Shown here: piece after piece, positions 12,501-22,466 of the stretch | Position numbering within the stretch: the stretch's first letter is position 1 | How the letters are laid out: each line of letters starts with the position of its first letter | DNA from: Macrostomum hystrix | Lineage: Eukaryota; Platyhelminthes; Macrostomidae | Assembly (NCBI GenBank): GCA_950097015.1 | Contig: CATNEN010000008.1 | Location: forward strand, 2,170,001-2,234,000 | Direction of reading: 5' to 3' | Length of the DNA: 64,000 nt | Program-made: the position numbers and the translations under genes | Notes under the pieces: model-generated | Databases searched by the model: none | Told to the model about the DNA's origin: nothing | Seen by the model: the letters and a program-made list of their open reading frames with translations, nothing else

Positions 12501-15500
12501 AGAATTGGGAGCGTGTGTGGGAAGGAAAGTGACTAGAATCGGGAGCGTGTGTGGGAAGGAGAGTGACTAGAATCGGGAGCGTGTGTGGGAAGGAGAGTGA
12601 CTAGAATCGGGAGTTTGTTGGGAAGGAGAGTGACTAGAATCGGGAGCGTGTGTGGGAAGGAGAGTGACTAGAATTGGGAGTTGGTGGGGAAGGAGAGTGA
12701 CTAGAATCGGGAGCGTGGGAGTGTACTCACTGATGTAGCCGTCAGTTAAGCTGTCGTTGAGAACACCAAATGCAATGCAGGGCATGAGGCAGGCAAAATA
12801 GAGGAAAAGGATTGTTGAGGCCACTTTGCGTATAGTTTTATTGTCGCGGAAAGCTGCAATTTTCGCGTTGGAGAAAGAAGTTAGAAAAGTGTAAATGTTT
12901 GACGTCATGCACAATATTCCTCTTGTTCTCAATCACTCACCGTCGATGTAGTCTGACGGGTAGTGAGATAGTCGCCTTTTGAAATCAGCTCGTATGCCAT
13001 TGCAAATAGGCCAGCTGCTCTCCTATTTGTTGGGGAATAAATTCCCAATGTATTATTAAGCATGAAAATATATGATAAGACGATACTGATACGATGTTCG
13101 AGTAGGCTGATCTAGCCAGTTAACTATTGTAGGCTACTCACGTTTTCAATCCCTTAAACTCTTCTTTTCATCTACCGTTCCGTTATTTACCCTCCTTTTT
13201 CTTTGTCTTGCCTCCCTTTATTATTGTCCCTTCAACCCTTCCCTTCAATCCTTCCCTTCAATCCTTCCCTTCAATCCTTCCCTTCAGCCCTTCCCTTCAA
13301 TCCTTCCCTTCAATCCTTCCCTTCAATCCTTCCCTTCAATCCTTCCCTTCAATCCTTCCCTTCAATCCTTCCCTTCAATCCTTCCTTTCAACCCTTCCCT
13401 TCAACCCTTCCCTTAAATCCTTCCCTTCAATCCTTCCCTTCAATCCTTCCCTTCAACCCTTCCCTTCAATCCCTCCCTTCAATCCTTCCCTTCAATCCTT
13501 CCCTTCAATCCTTCCCTTCAACCCTTCCCTTCAACCCTTCCCTTCAATCCTTCCCTTCAATCCTTCCCTTCAACCCTTCCCTTCAACCCTTCCCTTCAAT
13601 CCTTCCCTTCAATCCTTCCTTTCAATCCTTCCCTTCAACCCTTCCCTTCAATCCTTCCCTTAAATCGCTCCCTTCAATCCTTCCTTTCAATCCTTCCCTT
13701 CAACCCTTCCCTTCATCCCTTTAACTGCCGGCTCACATAGCTAAAAGCCTGCGACATGAAGTCCTTGGTTCGCAGACTTTTCCTTCTGTAGATCTTCTGC
13801 TCCTCGCCCAGCTCCTGCGCGTGGCCCTGCAGCATCTCCTTGAACTCGGCCTCCGTCTCCGCCAGCAGCAGCTTCTGCCGGAACTCGCTGTCTGCCAGGA
13901 TTGTGGCGAAGGTCCGGCCCAGCTCGATGTCGCTTTTGGTGCCTTTCTGTTTCAGTAATTGGCAAATGTGAGCTGTTCTCAGTTTGATGACAGGTTCCTT
14001 CTACTCAGATACTTATTTCTGCCACTTCCGTTCCTGAACCTTGGATCTCCAATCCTTTCATCTCCAATCCCTTCATCTTCAATCCCTTCATTTCCAATCC
14101 CTTCATCTCAAATCCCTTCATCTTCAATCCCTTCATTCCCAATCCCTTCATCTCAAATCCCTTCATCCCCAATCTCCCAGTTCCCCAATCTGCCAGTTCC
14201 CCAATCTCCCAGTTCTCCAATCTCCCAGTTCCCCAATCTGCCAGTTCCCCAATCTCCCAGTTCCCCAATCTGCCAGTTCCCCAATCTCCCAGTTCCCCAA
14301 TCTGCCAGTTCCCCAATCTCCCAGTTCCCCAATCTCCCAGTTCTCCAATCTCCCAGTTCCCCAATCTGCCAGTTCCCCAATCTTCCAGTTCCCCAATCTC
14401 CTAGTTCCCCAATCTCGCCTCTTTGGTCGGTGTGACCACCAGCAGAATGAAGCTGACGCCCTCGGACGATCGGCCCAGATTAACTGGTGTGCTCAGCCGA
14501 GCAATGGCCACGTGCCGCTTGTGTACACCGCTGAGAGAACACCTGCCGGATGGGGATTTCAAAGGCGAATTCGATCGATCAATTTATCTATCCCCTTCAG
14601 CGATCCCCTTTGTTTGACCTTCTATCAATGGTTCCTTTCAAGTACTCCCTTTCAATCCTTCATCTACCTCCCTTCAATCCTTCATCCACCTCCCTTCAAT
14701 CCTTCATCTATCTCCCTTCAATCCTTCATCTACCTCCCTTCAATCCTTCATCTACCTCCCTTCAATACTTCATCTACCTCCCTTCAATCCTTCATCTACC
14801 TCCCTTCAATCCTTCATCTACCTCCCTTCAATCCTTCATCTACCTCCCTTCAATCCTTCATCTATCTCCCTTCAATCCTTCATCCACCTCCCTTCAATCC
14901 TTCATCTATCTCCCTTCAATCCTTCATCTACCTCCCTTCAATCCTTCATCTACCTCCCTTCAATCCTTCATCTACCTCCCTTCAATCCTTCATCTATCTC
15001 CCTTCAATCCTTCATCTATCTCCCTTCAATCCTTCTTTATCTGCCTTCCTTCGACCTTCATCTGACCTACATTCGACCCTTCATCAATCTGCCTTCGAAG
15101 ATTCCTTTGTCGGATCATATTTTGATTGAAAAGAAAAAAAAGTAATAAAATGTAGGTCGCTTGTCTCACATTGTGCATAGCCAGCTATTGTCTGTGATGA
15201 GGCCTTCGCTATCCACAACTGAGATGCTTTTGATAGTCTTTGCTAGGCGTTGATCTGCGGAGCCAAGAATGAAAAGTGCGAGATTCAGCTTAGGGAGATA
15301 CTCGGAAGCCAAGCAACACAATGTCCGTGCACTTTAGTCTAATTGGAGATTGGCATTGATACCAGCCGGGGGGGAAGATAGCAGCTCCGGATTGGGAAGA
15401 AATCTCCTAGTACAATTTGAGGGAAATCCTAAAAAAGGGCAATGCAAACAGCACTGACACTAATAGGCTTAGAGCTGAATGGGAGGTGAATAGTCTTGCA

Positions 15501-17183
15501 ATATTGAATCCCTTTCTTCTAGCGGAATCAGACAAATGCGGCCGCGTAAAGGCCTGAAAAAAAATACTTGTTGTCGGATTCTTTTTCTTGACGAGAGATT
15601 AATTTACTCTGGTTTAAGAAGAAGCATGGAAGGAGGGAGGGAGGGAGGGAAGGAAGGAAGGAAGGAAGGAAGGAAGGGAGGAAGGAAGGAAGGAAGGAAG
15701 GATGGATGGAAGGAAGGAAGGATGGATGGAAGGAAGGAAGGAAGGAAGGAAGGAAGGAAGGAAGGAAGGAAGGAAGGAAGGAAGGAAGGCAGGAAGGAAG
15801 AAAGGAAGAAAGGAAGGCAGGAAGGAAGGAAGGAAGGAAGGAAGGAAGGAAGGAAGGTGGTTGGCAAAGCTGTTAGGAACATGTCAACTGGCAACTCACA
15901 GGTGTAATCCATCCAAGTGGCCTGCAGAAACAGTGTCTTTTTGGCCTCCTGAACTTTTCCATCCAGTCGGGGGTCGGAGGCGCCGGCCGCACCCGCCACG
16001 GAGCTGCCGTCCCCGCCGCCGCCCCCGCCGCCCCCGCCGCCCCCGCCGCCCCCGCCGCCCCCAGAATGCGCCTCTTGATCGGCCCGGAAAATCGATCGCA
16101 GCATCTGTTCGATGATGCATTCCACATTGGCGCCCTCCACATCCAACAGCAGGGTGGCCTCCTTCAAGAAGCGCTGAATGTCCATGTTGGCCCGGATCTC
16201 GCTGCTGAAGTCTTTCAGTGGGATTTTCTGCGAGTGGACGGAGACGGATTCATCAGAATAGAATGGCAGGGAGTCACTGGGTGTCAGGGACGGGAAGATC
16301 CACAACCACAGTGGCTTACCTCAAGCCGAGAGACAACTAGGCAGGGCAGGGATTCGTCTGAAATTAAGAAGGAAATGTTTTTAATTACATTAGAAAATTT
16401 ACTCTACATTATTTTCGCATGTCGCAGTCGGGTAAGAATAGTCAATTAGTTTCTACTCGTTGTTAGTCACGAAATGGCGATTCCACGTTATTTATCAGTT
16501 GTATTGTTTGCTAACCATTTTTTTATTTTACCTTTAACAAACGGAAATTTAATTCGGTACTTCTGCATAATCTCTCCGTTAATAATAAATAATAACTGCA
16601 GGAGGGCTGCGGGCAATGGCACATCATTTGGTGACACTAGACCTGGAGGCAATTCTGCCCATTTCACTGATTCCTGAGCACACACTCACACAGGTGTGTA
16701 CACCTGCCCTGACTTTCTCATCGTCAGGCAGTGTACACTCTCACTGTGCCTTGGACGTTGGCAGTCAAGGACGTAAATTGCACGACAAGCCCCCAAGCCT
16801 TCTCTCCGCGGCTGCGCCCCAAATGAATGTGGCCTCGCCGCGGAATCGAGCTCAGGGACCTTGGCAAACGCTCTGCCACCCACCCCCCCTGATTTCTCCG
16901 TTGCTTTCTTCGCAGACACTTAGCGAACTAAAATCTAGTTTTTTCCCTTACGAATCCGCCCGGACACAATGGCCAATTTCGGTCTCTGGTGCACAGGTGA
17001 CACGTCCGACCGCGTCAGCGAGCCGCTCGCCAAGAACAGCCCGGCGGTGGCTGCCGCGGCCAGAACCGCGTGATTAACGGAGGAGGAGCCGCTACTCTCT
17101 GCCCGACAGTCGGCTTGCTGTTTCGCGGCCTCTGGCGGACTTTTTTGAATCAGTCCCAGCTCTAAGGATGGGTTGCTGTGCAT
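3165..17183 (-). CDS. SLC4A11: SLC4A11/BTR1-like solute carrier, 17 exons, 890 aa
   Basis: I assembled this gene by matching consensus splice sites and phases. Exons in order: 17183-16952, 16357-16320, 16227-15900, 15254-15170, 14542-14419, 13946-13737, 13022-12941, 12853-12731, 10512-10399, 8181-7975, 7297-7072, 4947-4841, 4516-4351, 4176-4000, 3918-3723, 3629-3436, 3228-3165. They total 2673 nt, an exact multiple of three with no internal stop, giving 890 aa, about the usual family length. Seen: an N-terminal cytosolic half (GRTFAT, RQKLL), then a multi-pass membrane half with [89 protein letters not shown] and [26 protein letters not shown] and RRVPQRKVH separate SLC4A11 from the bicarbonate transporters of SLC4. 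Known of the family: plasma-membrane H+/OH-, NH3/H+ and water transport; borate transport is debated. The N-terminus is the least certain part (see candidate exons at 29 and 33 kb). Confidence 0.95.
3436..3629 (-). CDS. SLC4A11: SLC4A11-like exon 16
   Basis: Encodes [19 protein letters not shown], then [17 protein letters not shown] and [14 protein letters not shown]. Donor AG|GTGGGT. Phase 0 start. Confidence 0.95.
3723..3918 (-). CDS. SLC4A11: SLC4A11-like exon 15
   Basis: Encodes [58 protein letters not shown], covering two membrane segments. The intron to exon 14 is only 81 nt. Confidence 0.95.
4000..4176 (-). CDS. SLC4A11: SLC4A11-like exon 14
   Basis: Encodes [19 protein letters not shown], then [20 protein letters not shown] and DLEERI. 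The [10 protein letters not shown] motif is shared with SLC4A11 and borate transporters. Donor AG|GTGCGC is weaker than the others. Confidence 0.95.
4351..4516 (-). CDS. SLC4A11: SLC4A11-like exon 13
   Basis: Encodes [20 protein letters not shown] then [17 protein letters not shown]. The LFFMDQN motif is diagnostic of the SLC4 family. Phases fit both neighbours. Confidence 0.95.
4841..4947 (-). CDS. SLC4A11: SLC4A11-like exon 12
   Basis: Encodes [20 protein letters not shown] then [15 protein letters not shown], a loop plus membrane helix. TTTACAG acceptor; T|GTGAGT donor. Confidence 0.93.
5331..7066. repeat. 37-bp minisatellite, ~47 copies
   Basis: Unit contains TTCCTTCACTGATGGGATAG followed by ACTAGCAATCCATTCTG. 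Variants replace CTGATGG by CAATGATGG, CCCATGG or AGCCAAGG. Fills most of the intron between exons 11 and 12; its edge is within about 6 nt of the donor. Confidence 0.98.
7072..7297 (-). CDS. SLC4A11: SLC4A11-like exon 11, extracellular loop, GC donor
   Basis: Encodes a large extracellular loop with four N-X-S/T sequons (NFS, NQS, NQT, NES), then a membrane helix ([20 protein letters not shown]) ending NFTKT. Frame and alignment ([13 protein letters not shown]) require donor AC|GCAAGT, a GC-AG intron. A GT lies 4 nt downstream but would shift the frame to a stop in exon 13. A 37-bp array starts at once in the intron. Confidence 0.93.
7350..7890. repeat. 24-bp minisatellite, ~22 copies (copy 1)
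   Basis: Unit core CGATTCCTACTGCGACTCTA plus GCTA. Lies in the intron between exons 10 and 11. The same unit recurs at 8328-9005. Confidence 0.98.
7975..8181 (-). CDS. SLC4A11: SLC4A11-like exon 10
   Basis: Encodes [57 protein letters not shown]. 207 nt and phase-symmetric, so its loss would not shift the frame. It lies between two arrays of the same 24-bp unit. Confidence 0.95.
8328..9005. repeat. 24-bp minisatellite, ~28 copies (copy 2)
   Basis: Same unit and orientation as 7350-7890, on the other side of exon 10. It contains an internally repeated block with a run of GCTTCGATTC variants (near 8450-8570 and 8780-8900). Confidence 0.98.
9016..9183 (-). mobile_element. SINE family 1, truncated copy
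   Basis: Shares with the full copies the segments CACACTCACACAGGTGTGTA, GACTTTCTCATCGTCAGGCA and AATGTGGCCTCGCCGCG. Its 3' part is missing where it meets the 24-bp array. Intronic in the SLC4A11-like gene. Confidence 0.85.
9522..9556. repeat. (CTG)n microsatellite
   Basis: About 11 GCT/CTG triplets in the intron between exons 9 and 10; not coding. Confidence 0.9.
9872..10112. repeat. 16-bp purine-rich array, GAGATGAGACAGGGGA type
   Basis: About 15 units, some reading GAGACAGGAAGGAGAT. The same motif forms the large arrays at 19.2-22.5 kb and 49.8-50.8 kb. Confidence 0.95.
10399..10512 (-). CDS. SLC4A11: SLC4A11-like exon 9
   Basis: Encodes [20 protein letters not shown] then TAPLALYTR, the substrate-site FGGQP-type segment. 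Acceptor TTTTCAG, donor A|GTAAGT. The 114-nt exon is phase-symmetric. Confidence 0.95.
10540..12722. repeat. 34-bp minisatellite, ~64 copies
   Basis: Unit GGGAGTGCGTGTGGGAAGGA then GAGTGACTAGAATC. It fills practically the whole intron between exons 8 and 9: about 6 nt from the donor and about 27 nt from the acceptor. A block with TTTGTTGGG and TGTGTCGG variants is itself repeated (10.9 and 11.3 kb), so there is higher-order structure. Confidence 0.98.
12731..12853 (-). CDS. SLC4A11: SLC4A11-like exon 8 (first membrane span)
   Basis: Encodes [19 protein letters not shown] then [11 protein letters not shown], the hallmark first membrane helix and following loop of SLC4A11. The donor A|GTGAGT runs straight into the 34-bp array, about 6 nt away. 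Confidence 0.95.
12941..13022 (-). CDS. SLC4A11: SLC4A11-like exon 7
   Basis: Reads [21 protein letters not shown], the amphipathic entry to the membrane domain. Two phase-compatible acceptors exist, TAG before 13022 and GAG before 13019, differing by one codon. Donor G|GTGAGT. Confidence 0.85.
13215..13722. repeat. 13-bp array CCTTCCCTTCAAT, ~39 copies
   Basis: Lies in the intron between exons 6 and 7. Its 3' edge is within about 20 nt of the exon 6 donor. It translates as an open frame only because 13 bp has no stop in these frames. Confidence 0.97.
13737..13946 (-). CDS. SLC4A11: SLC4A11-like exon 6
   Basis: 210 nt, phase 0 at both ends: [37 protein letters not shown]. This is the most conserved part of the cytosolic domain. 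Donor TAT|GTGAGC; a 13-bp array follows within about 20 nt. Confidence 0.93.
14041..14415. repeat. 15-bp then 16-bp adjoining arrays
   Basis: 14041-14165 has a CCCTTCATCTCCAAT-type 15-bp unit; 14165-14415 has a CCAATCTCCCAGTTCC 16-bp unit. Both are in the intron between exons 5 and 6. The 16-bp array reaches the GC donor of exon 5. Confidence 0.96.
14419..14542 (-). CDS. SLC4A11: SLC4A11-like exon 5, ends at a GC donor
   Basis: Reads [16 protein letters not shown] then [15 protein letters not shown]. The next exon continues in phase 0 with [13 protein letters not shown]. The only donor that preserves both alignment and frame is GAG|GCGAGA, a GC-AG intron; no GT lies at a suitable place. The 16-bp tandem array starts about 3 nt into the intron. 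Confidence 0.88.
14645..15055. repeat. 22-bp array, ~18 copies
   Basis: Unit CTTCAATCCTTCATCTACCT plus CC, degrading toward 15100. Lies in the intron between exons 4 and 5. Confidence 0.97.
15170..15254 (-). CDS. SLC4A11: SLC4A11-like exon 4
   Basis: 85 nt reading [19 protein letters not shown] then DNSWLCT. CGCAG acceptor and AT|GTGAGA donor. Phases 2 and 2 fit both neighbours. Confidence 0.9.
15625..15857. repeat. (GGAA)n tetranucleotide array
   Basis: About 58 GGAA units with GGAT and GGCA interruptions, in the intron between exons 3 and 4. About 42 nt from the donor. Confidence 0.98.
15900..16227 (-). CDS. SLC4A11: SLC4A11-like exon 3 with poly-glycine tract
   Basis: Begins [16 protein letters not shown], matching the conserved start of the cytosolic fold, then [15 protein letters not shown] run of about 17 glycines follows (codons at 15999-16064, GGC/GGG), then [14 protein letters not shown]. 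The poly-Gly tract is not a family feature and looks like a coding microsatellite. Donor T|GTGAGT; a GGAA array starts about 42 nt into the intron. Confidence 0.9.
16320..16357 (-). CDS. SLC4A11: SLC4A11-like exon 2 (38 nt)
   Basis: Short exon reading [12 protein letters not shown] between TTTCAG and GTAAGC. It completes the split codon C|AC from exon 1 and ends on a codon boundary before [11 protein letters not shown]. Confidence 0.75.
16463..16890 (-). mobile_element. SINE family 1, long copy with 3' extension
   Basis: Full SINE body in reverse orientation, plus about 125 bp beyond the ATT tail that is shared only with the copy at 23.2 kb (CACGAAATGGCGATTCCACG, TTGTTTGCTAACCATTTTTT). Lies in the intron between exons 1 and 2. 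Confidence 0.88.
16952..17183 (-). CDS. SLC4A11: SLC4A11-like exon 1 (or first exon retained here)
   Basis: This exon encodes about 77 residues from ATG at 17183-17181, with an in-frame TGA 15 nt before that ATG. Donor C|GTAAGG joins in phase to exon 2. The sequence is low in recognisable similarity ([19 protein letters not shown]). An alternative acceptor at 17162 (CCATCCTTAG|AG) would make it an internal exon of 210 nt continuing from exon 29344-29619. Which is used cannot be decided here. Confidence 0.65.
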
Positions 17184-17489
17184 TCTTTGGCTTAGCAATC
17201 AGCAATTAATCCGTACAATCTTTTTGTTGGCAAAATTTTTCAGCTAATATCTAAGGCGAGACTTTTCTCTGCTAGGCAGCCAACCAGAAATTACGATCTT
17301 CTATGATTGGCTGCTGCACGTTTCTTCTCCAATGCGAGATGAGGATAGAATTGTATTCAAGGAGAAATCCGCTGTAATACTGTTGCTACTATGCAAGCAT
17401 TGGCGCATAGCACAAATTGACGAGAGTAAATATGACTGTCCTTTCATTTATATATGAGATATTACCCTTGAGTAGCTCTGAGATTATCC

Positions 17490-18362
17490 ATCAGCTGTAG
17501 GGATGAGATTATCATTGAGAGTAGCTATGAGATTATCATTGAGAGTAGCTATGAGATTATCCTTGAGAGTAGCTATGAGATTATCCTTGAGAGTAGCTAT
17601 GAGATTATTCTTGAGAGTAGCTATGAGATTATCCTTGAGAGTAGCTATGAGATTATTCAAGAGAGTAGCTATGAGATTATCCTTGAGAGTAGCTATGAGA
17701 TTATCCTTGAGAGTAGCTATGAGATTATCCTTGAGAGTAGCTATGAGATTATTCAAGAGAGTAGCTATGAGATTATCCTTGAGAGTAGCTATGAGATTAT
17801 TCAAGAGAGTAGCTATGAGATTATCCTTTAGAGTAGCTATGAGATTATTCAAGAGAGTAGCTATGAGATTATCCTTGAGAGTAGCTATGAGATTATTCAA
17901 GAGAGTAGCTATGAGATTATCCTTTAGAGTAGCTATGAGATTATTCAAGAGAGTAGCTATGAGATTATCCTTTAGAGTAGCTATGAGATTATTCAAGAGA
18001 GTAGCTATGAGATTATCCTTGAGAGTAGCTATGAGATTATTCAAGAGAGTAGCTATGAGATTATTCAAGAAAGTAGCTATGAGATTATTCAAGAGAGTAG
18101 CTATGAGATTATCCTTGAGAGTAGCTATGAGATTATTCAAGAGAGTAGCTATGAGATTATTCAAGAGAGTAGCTATGAGATTATCCTTGAGAGTAGCTAT
18201 GAGATTATTCAAGAGAGTAGCTATGAGATTATCCTTAAGAGTAGCTATGAGATTATTCAAGAGAGTAGCTATGAGATTATCCTTGAGAGTAGCTATGAGA
18301 TTATTCAAGAGATTAGCTATGAGATTATCCTTGAGAGTAGCTATGAGATTATCCTTTAGAGC
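17490..18362. repeat. 24-bp array, ~36 copies
   Basis: Unit GTAGCTATGAGATTATCCTT plus GAGA, alternating with a TTCAAGAGA variant in an almost regular pattern. A SINE family 2 copy directly follows its right edge. Confidence 0.98.
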
Positions 18363-18373
18363 CAAGGATACAG

Positions 18374-18690
18374 GGAGAGTAGCCATGTGGATAGTGCGTC
18401 GGACTCACGACTTGAAGGTCCGGGATTCGATTCCGAACTCCACTGGAATCTAACTCCATTGTGTCACTTAGCTAGGACACCTAACTCTGCATTGCCTCAG
18501 TTCACCCAGCTGTTAAATGGGTACCAGTATTAGCTGGGATAATTGAAGGTGGGTGTGGCGTCCCCCCAGTCCATGGACTGAACAGCTGTACGCAGCCTTC
18601 AGATGCGCCGCGCAATAGTTGCCTCTGTGCTGTCAGCTACAGATCTGGACCAACTGGGCAGGTGCAATGAGTTATTATTATGAAATTATC
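18374..18690 (+). mobile_element. SINE family 2 copy
   Basis: tRNA-like head (GCGTCGGACTCACGACTTGA; B box GGATTCGATTCC), then a body with TTCACCCAGCTGTTAAATGG and CAGTCCATGGACTGAACAGC, and a TTATTATTAT tail. Matches 62564-62882 over its full length. Its flanks ATGAGATTATC and ATGAAATTATC may be an imperfect target-site duplication in the adjoining array. Confidence 0.9.
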
Positions 18691-19189
18691 TCAAAGAAGC
18701 AGTAATAGTGACGTATCAAACAGAATGTTTTCCTCTTAGTCTACTTTCAGTAGTCACTAAGGCATTGCAGCGAATAAAACAATTGCTTATCCCCGAAGTG
18801 AAGAGACATTATTCGGGCCCCGAAATGGGACGATAACATAAGATTAGTTGGCAGTGCAGTTTGGCTACATTTCCACCCCCAAATCAATTTTAACTGTGTA
18901 CTTTTGCCTTCACGGCTGACTAAACAGGCGATTTTTTTTCATTTGATTTAGGCAGAAAAAAAATAAACGGGAATTCATTTTCTTGGCTGGCTTCTATAAC
19001 AACTGGGCTTGCAAGCTAATGCTCACGGTGTTGCTAGAAGGTAATGGCCCGGGTCATTTGATTAAACTCATTGGCCCTGGTCTGCCTCCGACAGCTGAGT
19101 TGTATAGAGATTTCAATTAAGGAGAAGGAGAGGAAAGAGAGAAGGGATGGTGAAGAGATGAGGCACGAGAGAGATGACGCACGGCGGGG

Positions 19190-22100
19190 ATGAGACAGGG
19201 AAGAGATGGGACAGGGGAGGATGGGACAGGGGAGAGATGAAACAGGGGAGAGATGAGACAGGGGAGAGATAAGACAGAGGAGGATGGGACAGGGGAGGAT
19301 GGGACAGGGGAGAGATGAGACAGGGGAGGATGGGACAGGGGAGGATGGGACAGGGGAGAGATGAAACAGGGGAGAGATGAGACAGGGGAGAGATAAGACA
19401 GAGGAGGATGGGACAGGGGAGGATGGGACAGGGGAGAGATGAGACAGGGGAGGATGGGACAGGGGAGGATGGGACAGGGGAGAGATGAAACAGGGGAGAG
19501 ATGAGACAGGGGAGAGATAAGACAGAGGAGGATGGGACAGGGGAGGATGGGACAGGGGAGAGATGAGACAGGGGAGGATGGGACAGGGGAGGATGGGACA
19601 GGGGAGAGATGAGACAGGGGAGGATGGGACAGGGCAGGATGGGACAGGGGAGAGATAAAACAGGGGAGAGATGAGACAGGGGAGAGAGGAGACAGGCGAG
19701 GATGGGGCAGGGGAGTGATGAGACAGGGGAGGATGGGACAGGGGAGATAAGAAAGGGGAGAGATGAGACAGGGGAGAAATGGGACAGGGGAGAGATAAGA
19801 CAGGGGAGATAAGACAGGGGAGAGATGGGACAGGGGAGAGATGAGACGGAAGGATGGGACAGGGGAGATGAGACAGGGGAGATGAGACTGGGTAGAAATG
19901 AGACTGGGGAGAGATGAGACTGGGGAGAGATGAGACTGGGGAGAGATGAGACTGGGAAGAGATGAGTTTGGGGAGAGATGAGACAACGGAGAGATGAGAC
20001 AGGGCAGAGATGAGACAGGGGAGAGATGAGACAGGGGAGAGATGAGACAGGGGAGAGATGGGACAGGGGAGAGATGAGACGGGAGGATGGGACAGGGGAG
20101 ATGAGACAGGGGAGAGATGAGACTGGGTAGAGATGAGACAGGGGAGAGATGAGACAGGGGAGGATGGGACAGGGCAGGATGGGACAGGGGAGAGATAAAA
20201 CAGGGGAGAGATGAGACAGGGGAGAGAGGAGACAGGCGAGGATGGGGCAGGGGAGTGATGAGACAGGGGAGGATGGGACAGGGGAGATAAGAAAGGGGAG
20301 AGATGAGACAGGGGAGAAATGGGACAGGGGAGAGATAAGACAGGGGAGATAAGACAGGGGAGAGATGGGACAGGGGAGAGATGAGACGGAAGGATGGGAC
20401 AGGGGAGATGAGACAGGGGAGAGATGAGACTGGGTAGAAATGAGACAGGGGAGAGATGAGACTGGGGAGAGATGAGACTGGGGAGAGATGAGACTGGGGA
20501 GAGATGAGTTTGGGGAGAGATGAGACAACGGAGAGATGAGACAGGGGAGAGATGAGACAGGGGAGAGATGAGACAGGGGAGAGATGAGACAGGGGAGAGA
20601 TGGGACAGGGGAGAGATGAGACGGGAGGATGGGACAGGGGAGATGAGACAGGGGAGAGATGAGACTGGGTAGAGATGAGACAGGGGAGAGATGAGACTGG
20701 GGAGAGATGAGACTGGGGAGAGATGAGACAGGGGAGAGATGAGACAGGGGAGAGATAAGACAGGGGAGAGATGAAACAGGGGAGAGATGAGACAGGGGAG
20801 AGATAGGACAGGGGAGAGATGAGACAAGGAGGAGATGAGACAGGGGGGAGATGAGACAGGGGAGAGATGAGACAGGGGAGGATGGGAGAGGGGAGATGAG
20901 ACAGGGGAGAGATAGGACAGGGGAGAGATAGGACAGGGGAGAGATGAGACAAGGAGGAGATGAGACAGGGGGGAGATTAGACAGGGGAGGATGGGACAGG
21001 GGGGATAAGACAGGGGAGAGATGAGACAGGGGAGAGATAGGACAGGGGAGAGATGAGACAAGGAGGAGATTAGACAGGGGGGGATGAGACAGGGGGGAGA
21101 TGAAACAGGGGAGAGATGAGACAGGGGAGAGATGAGACAGGGGAGAGATAAGACAGGGGAGAGATGAAACAGGGGAGAGATGAGACAGGGGAGAGATAGG
21201 ACAGGGGAGATGAGACAGTGGAGAGATAGGACAGGGGAGAGATGAGACAAGGAGGAGATGAGACAGGGGGGAGATTAGACAGGGGAGGATGGGACAGGGG
21301 GGATAAGACAGGGGAGAGATGAGACAAAGAGGGGATTAGACAGGGGGGGATGAGACAGGGGGGAGATGAAACAGGGGAGAGATGAGACAGGGGAGAGATG
21401 AGACAGGGGAGAGATAAGACAGGGGAGAGATGAAACAGGGGAGAGATGAGACAGGGGAGAGATAGGACAGGGGAGAGATGAGACAAGGAGGAGATTAGAC
21501 AGGGGGGGATGAGACAGGGGGGAGATGAAACAGGGGAGAGATGAGACAGGGGAGAGATGAGACAGGGGAGAGATAAGACAGGGGAGAGATGAGACAGGGG
21601 AGAGATAAGACAGGGGAGAGATGAAACAGGGGAGAGATGAGACAGGGGAGAGATAGGACAGGGGAGAGATGAGACAAGGAGGAGATTAGACAGGGGGGGA
21701 TGAGACAGGGGGGAGATGAAACAGGGGAGAGATGAGACAGGGGAGAGATGAGACAGGGGAGAGATAAGACAGGGGAGAGATGAAACAGGGGAGAGATGAG
21801 ACAGGGGAGAGATAGGACAGGGGAGATGAGACAGTGGAGAGATAGGACAGGGGAGAGATGAGACAAGGAGGAGATGAGACAGGGGGGAGATTAGACAGGG
21901 GAGGATGGGACAGGGGGGATAAGACAGGGGAGAGATGAGACAAGGAGGAGATTAGACAGGGGGGGATGAGACAGGGGGGAGATGAAACAGGGGAGAGATG
22001 AGACAGGGGAGAGATGAGACAGGGGAGAGATAAGACAGGGGAGAGATGAAACAGGGGAGAGATGAGACAGGGGAGAGATAGGACAGGGGAGAGATGAGAC

Positions 22101-22466
22101 AAGGAGGAGATTAGACAGGGGGGGATGAGACAGGGGGGAGATGAAACAGGGGAGAGATGAGACAGGGGAGAGATGAGACAGGGGAGAGATAAGACAGGGG
22201 AGAGATGAGACAGGGGAGAGATAAGACAGGGGAGAGATGAAACAGGGGAGAGATGAGACAGGGGAGAGATAGGACAGGGGAGAGATGAGACAAGGAGGAG
22301 ATGAGACAGGGGGGAGATGAAACAGGGGAGAGATGAGACAGGGGAGGATGGGACAGGGGAGATGAGACAGTGGAGAGATAGGACAGGGGAGAGATGAGAC
22401 AAGGAGGAGATTAGACAGGGGGGAGATGAGACAGGGGGGAGATAAGACAGGGGAGAGATGAGACAT
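19190..22466. repeat. 3.3-kb purine-rich array, 16-bp GAGATGAGACAGGGGA family
   Basis: Units of 13-18 bp built on GAGACAGGGGAGAGAT, with GATGGGACAGGGGAG and GAGATGAGACTGGGGA variants. Higher-order structure is clear: the block starting at 19621 recurs at 20161 (540-bp shift), and blocks around AGACAAGGAGGAGATTAGAC recur several times between 21.05 and 22.45 kb. All open frames here are repeat translation. Confidence 0.98.

Noticed and set aside
5331-12722. CRISPR-like regular repeats
   Set aside because: Units are contiguous without unique spacers, there are no cas genes, and they are in introns of an animal gene.
13741-13965. Arg/Gly-rich open frame opposite frame of exon 6
   Set aside because: Shadow of the true exon 6 frame (GRTFAT...RQKLL).
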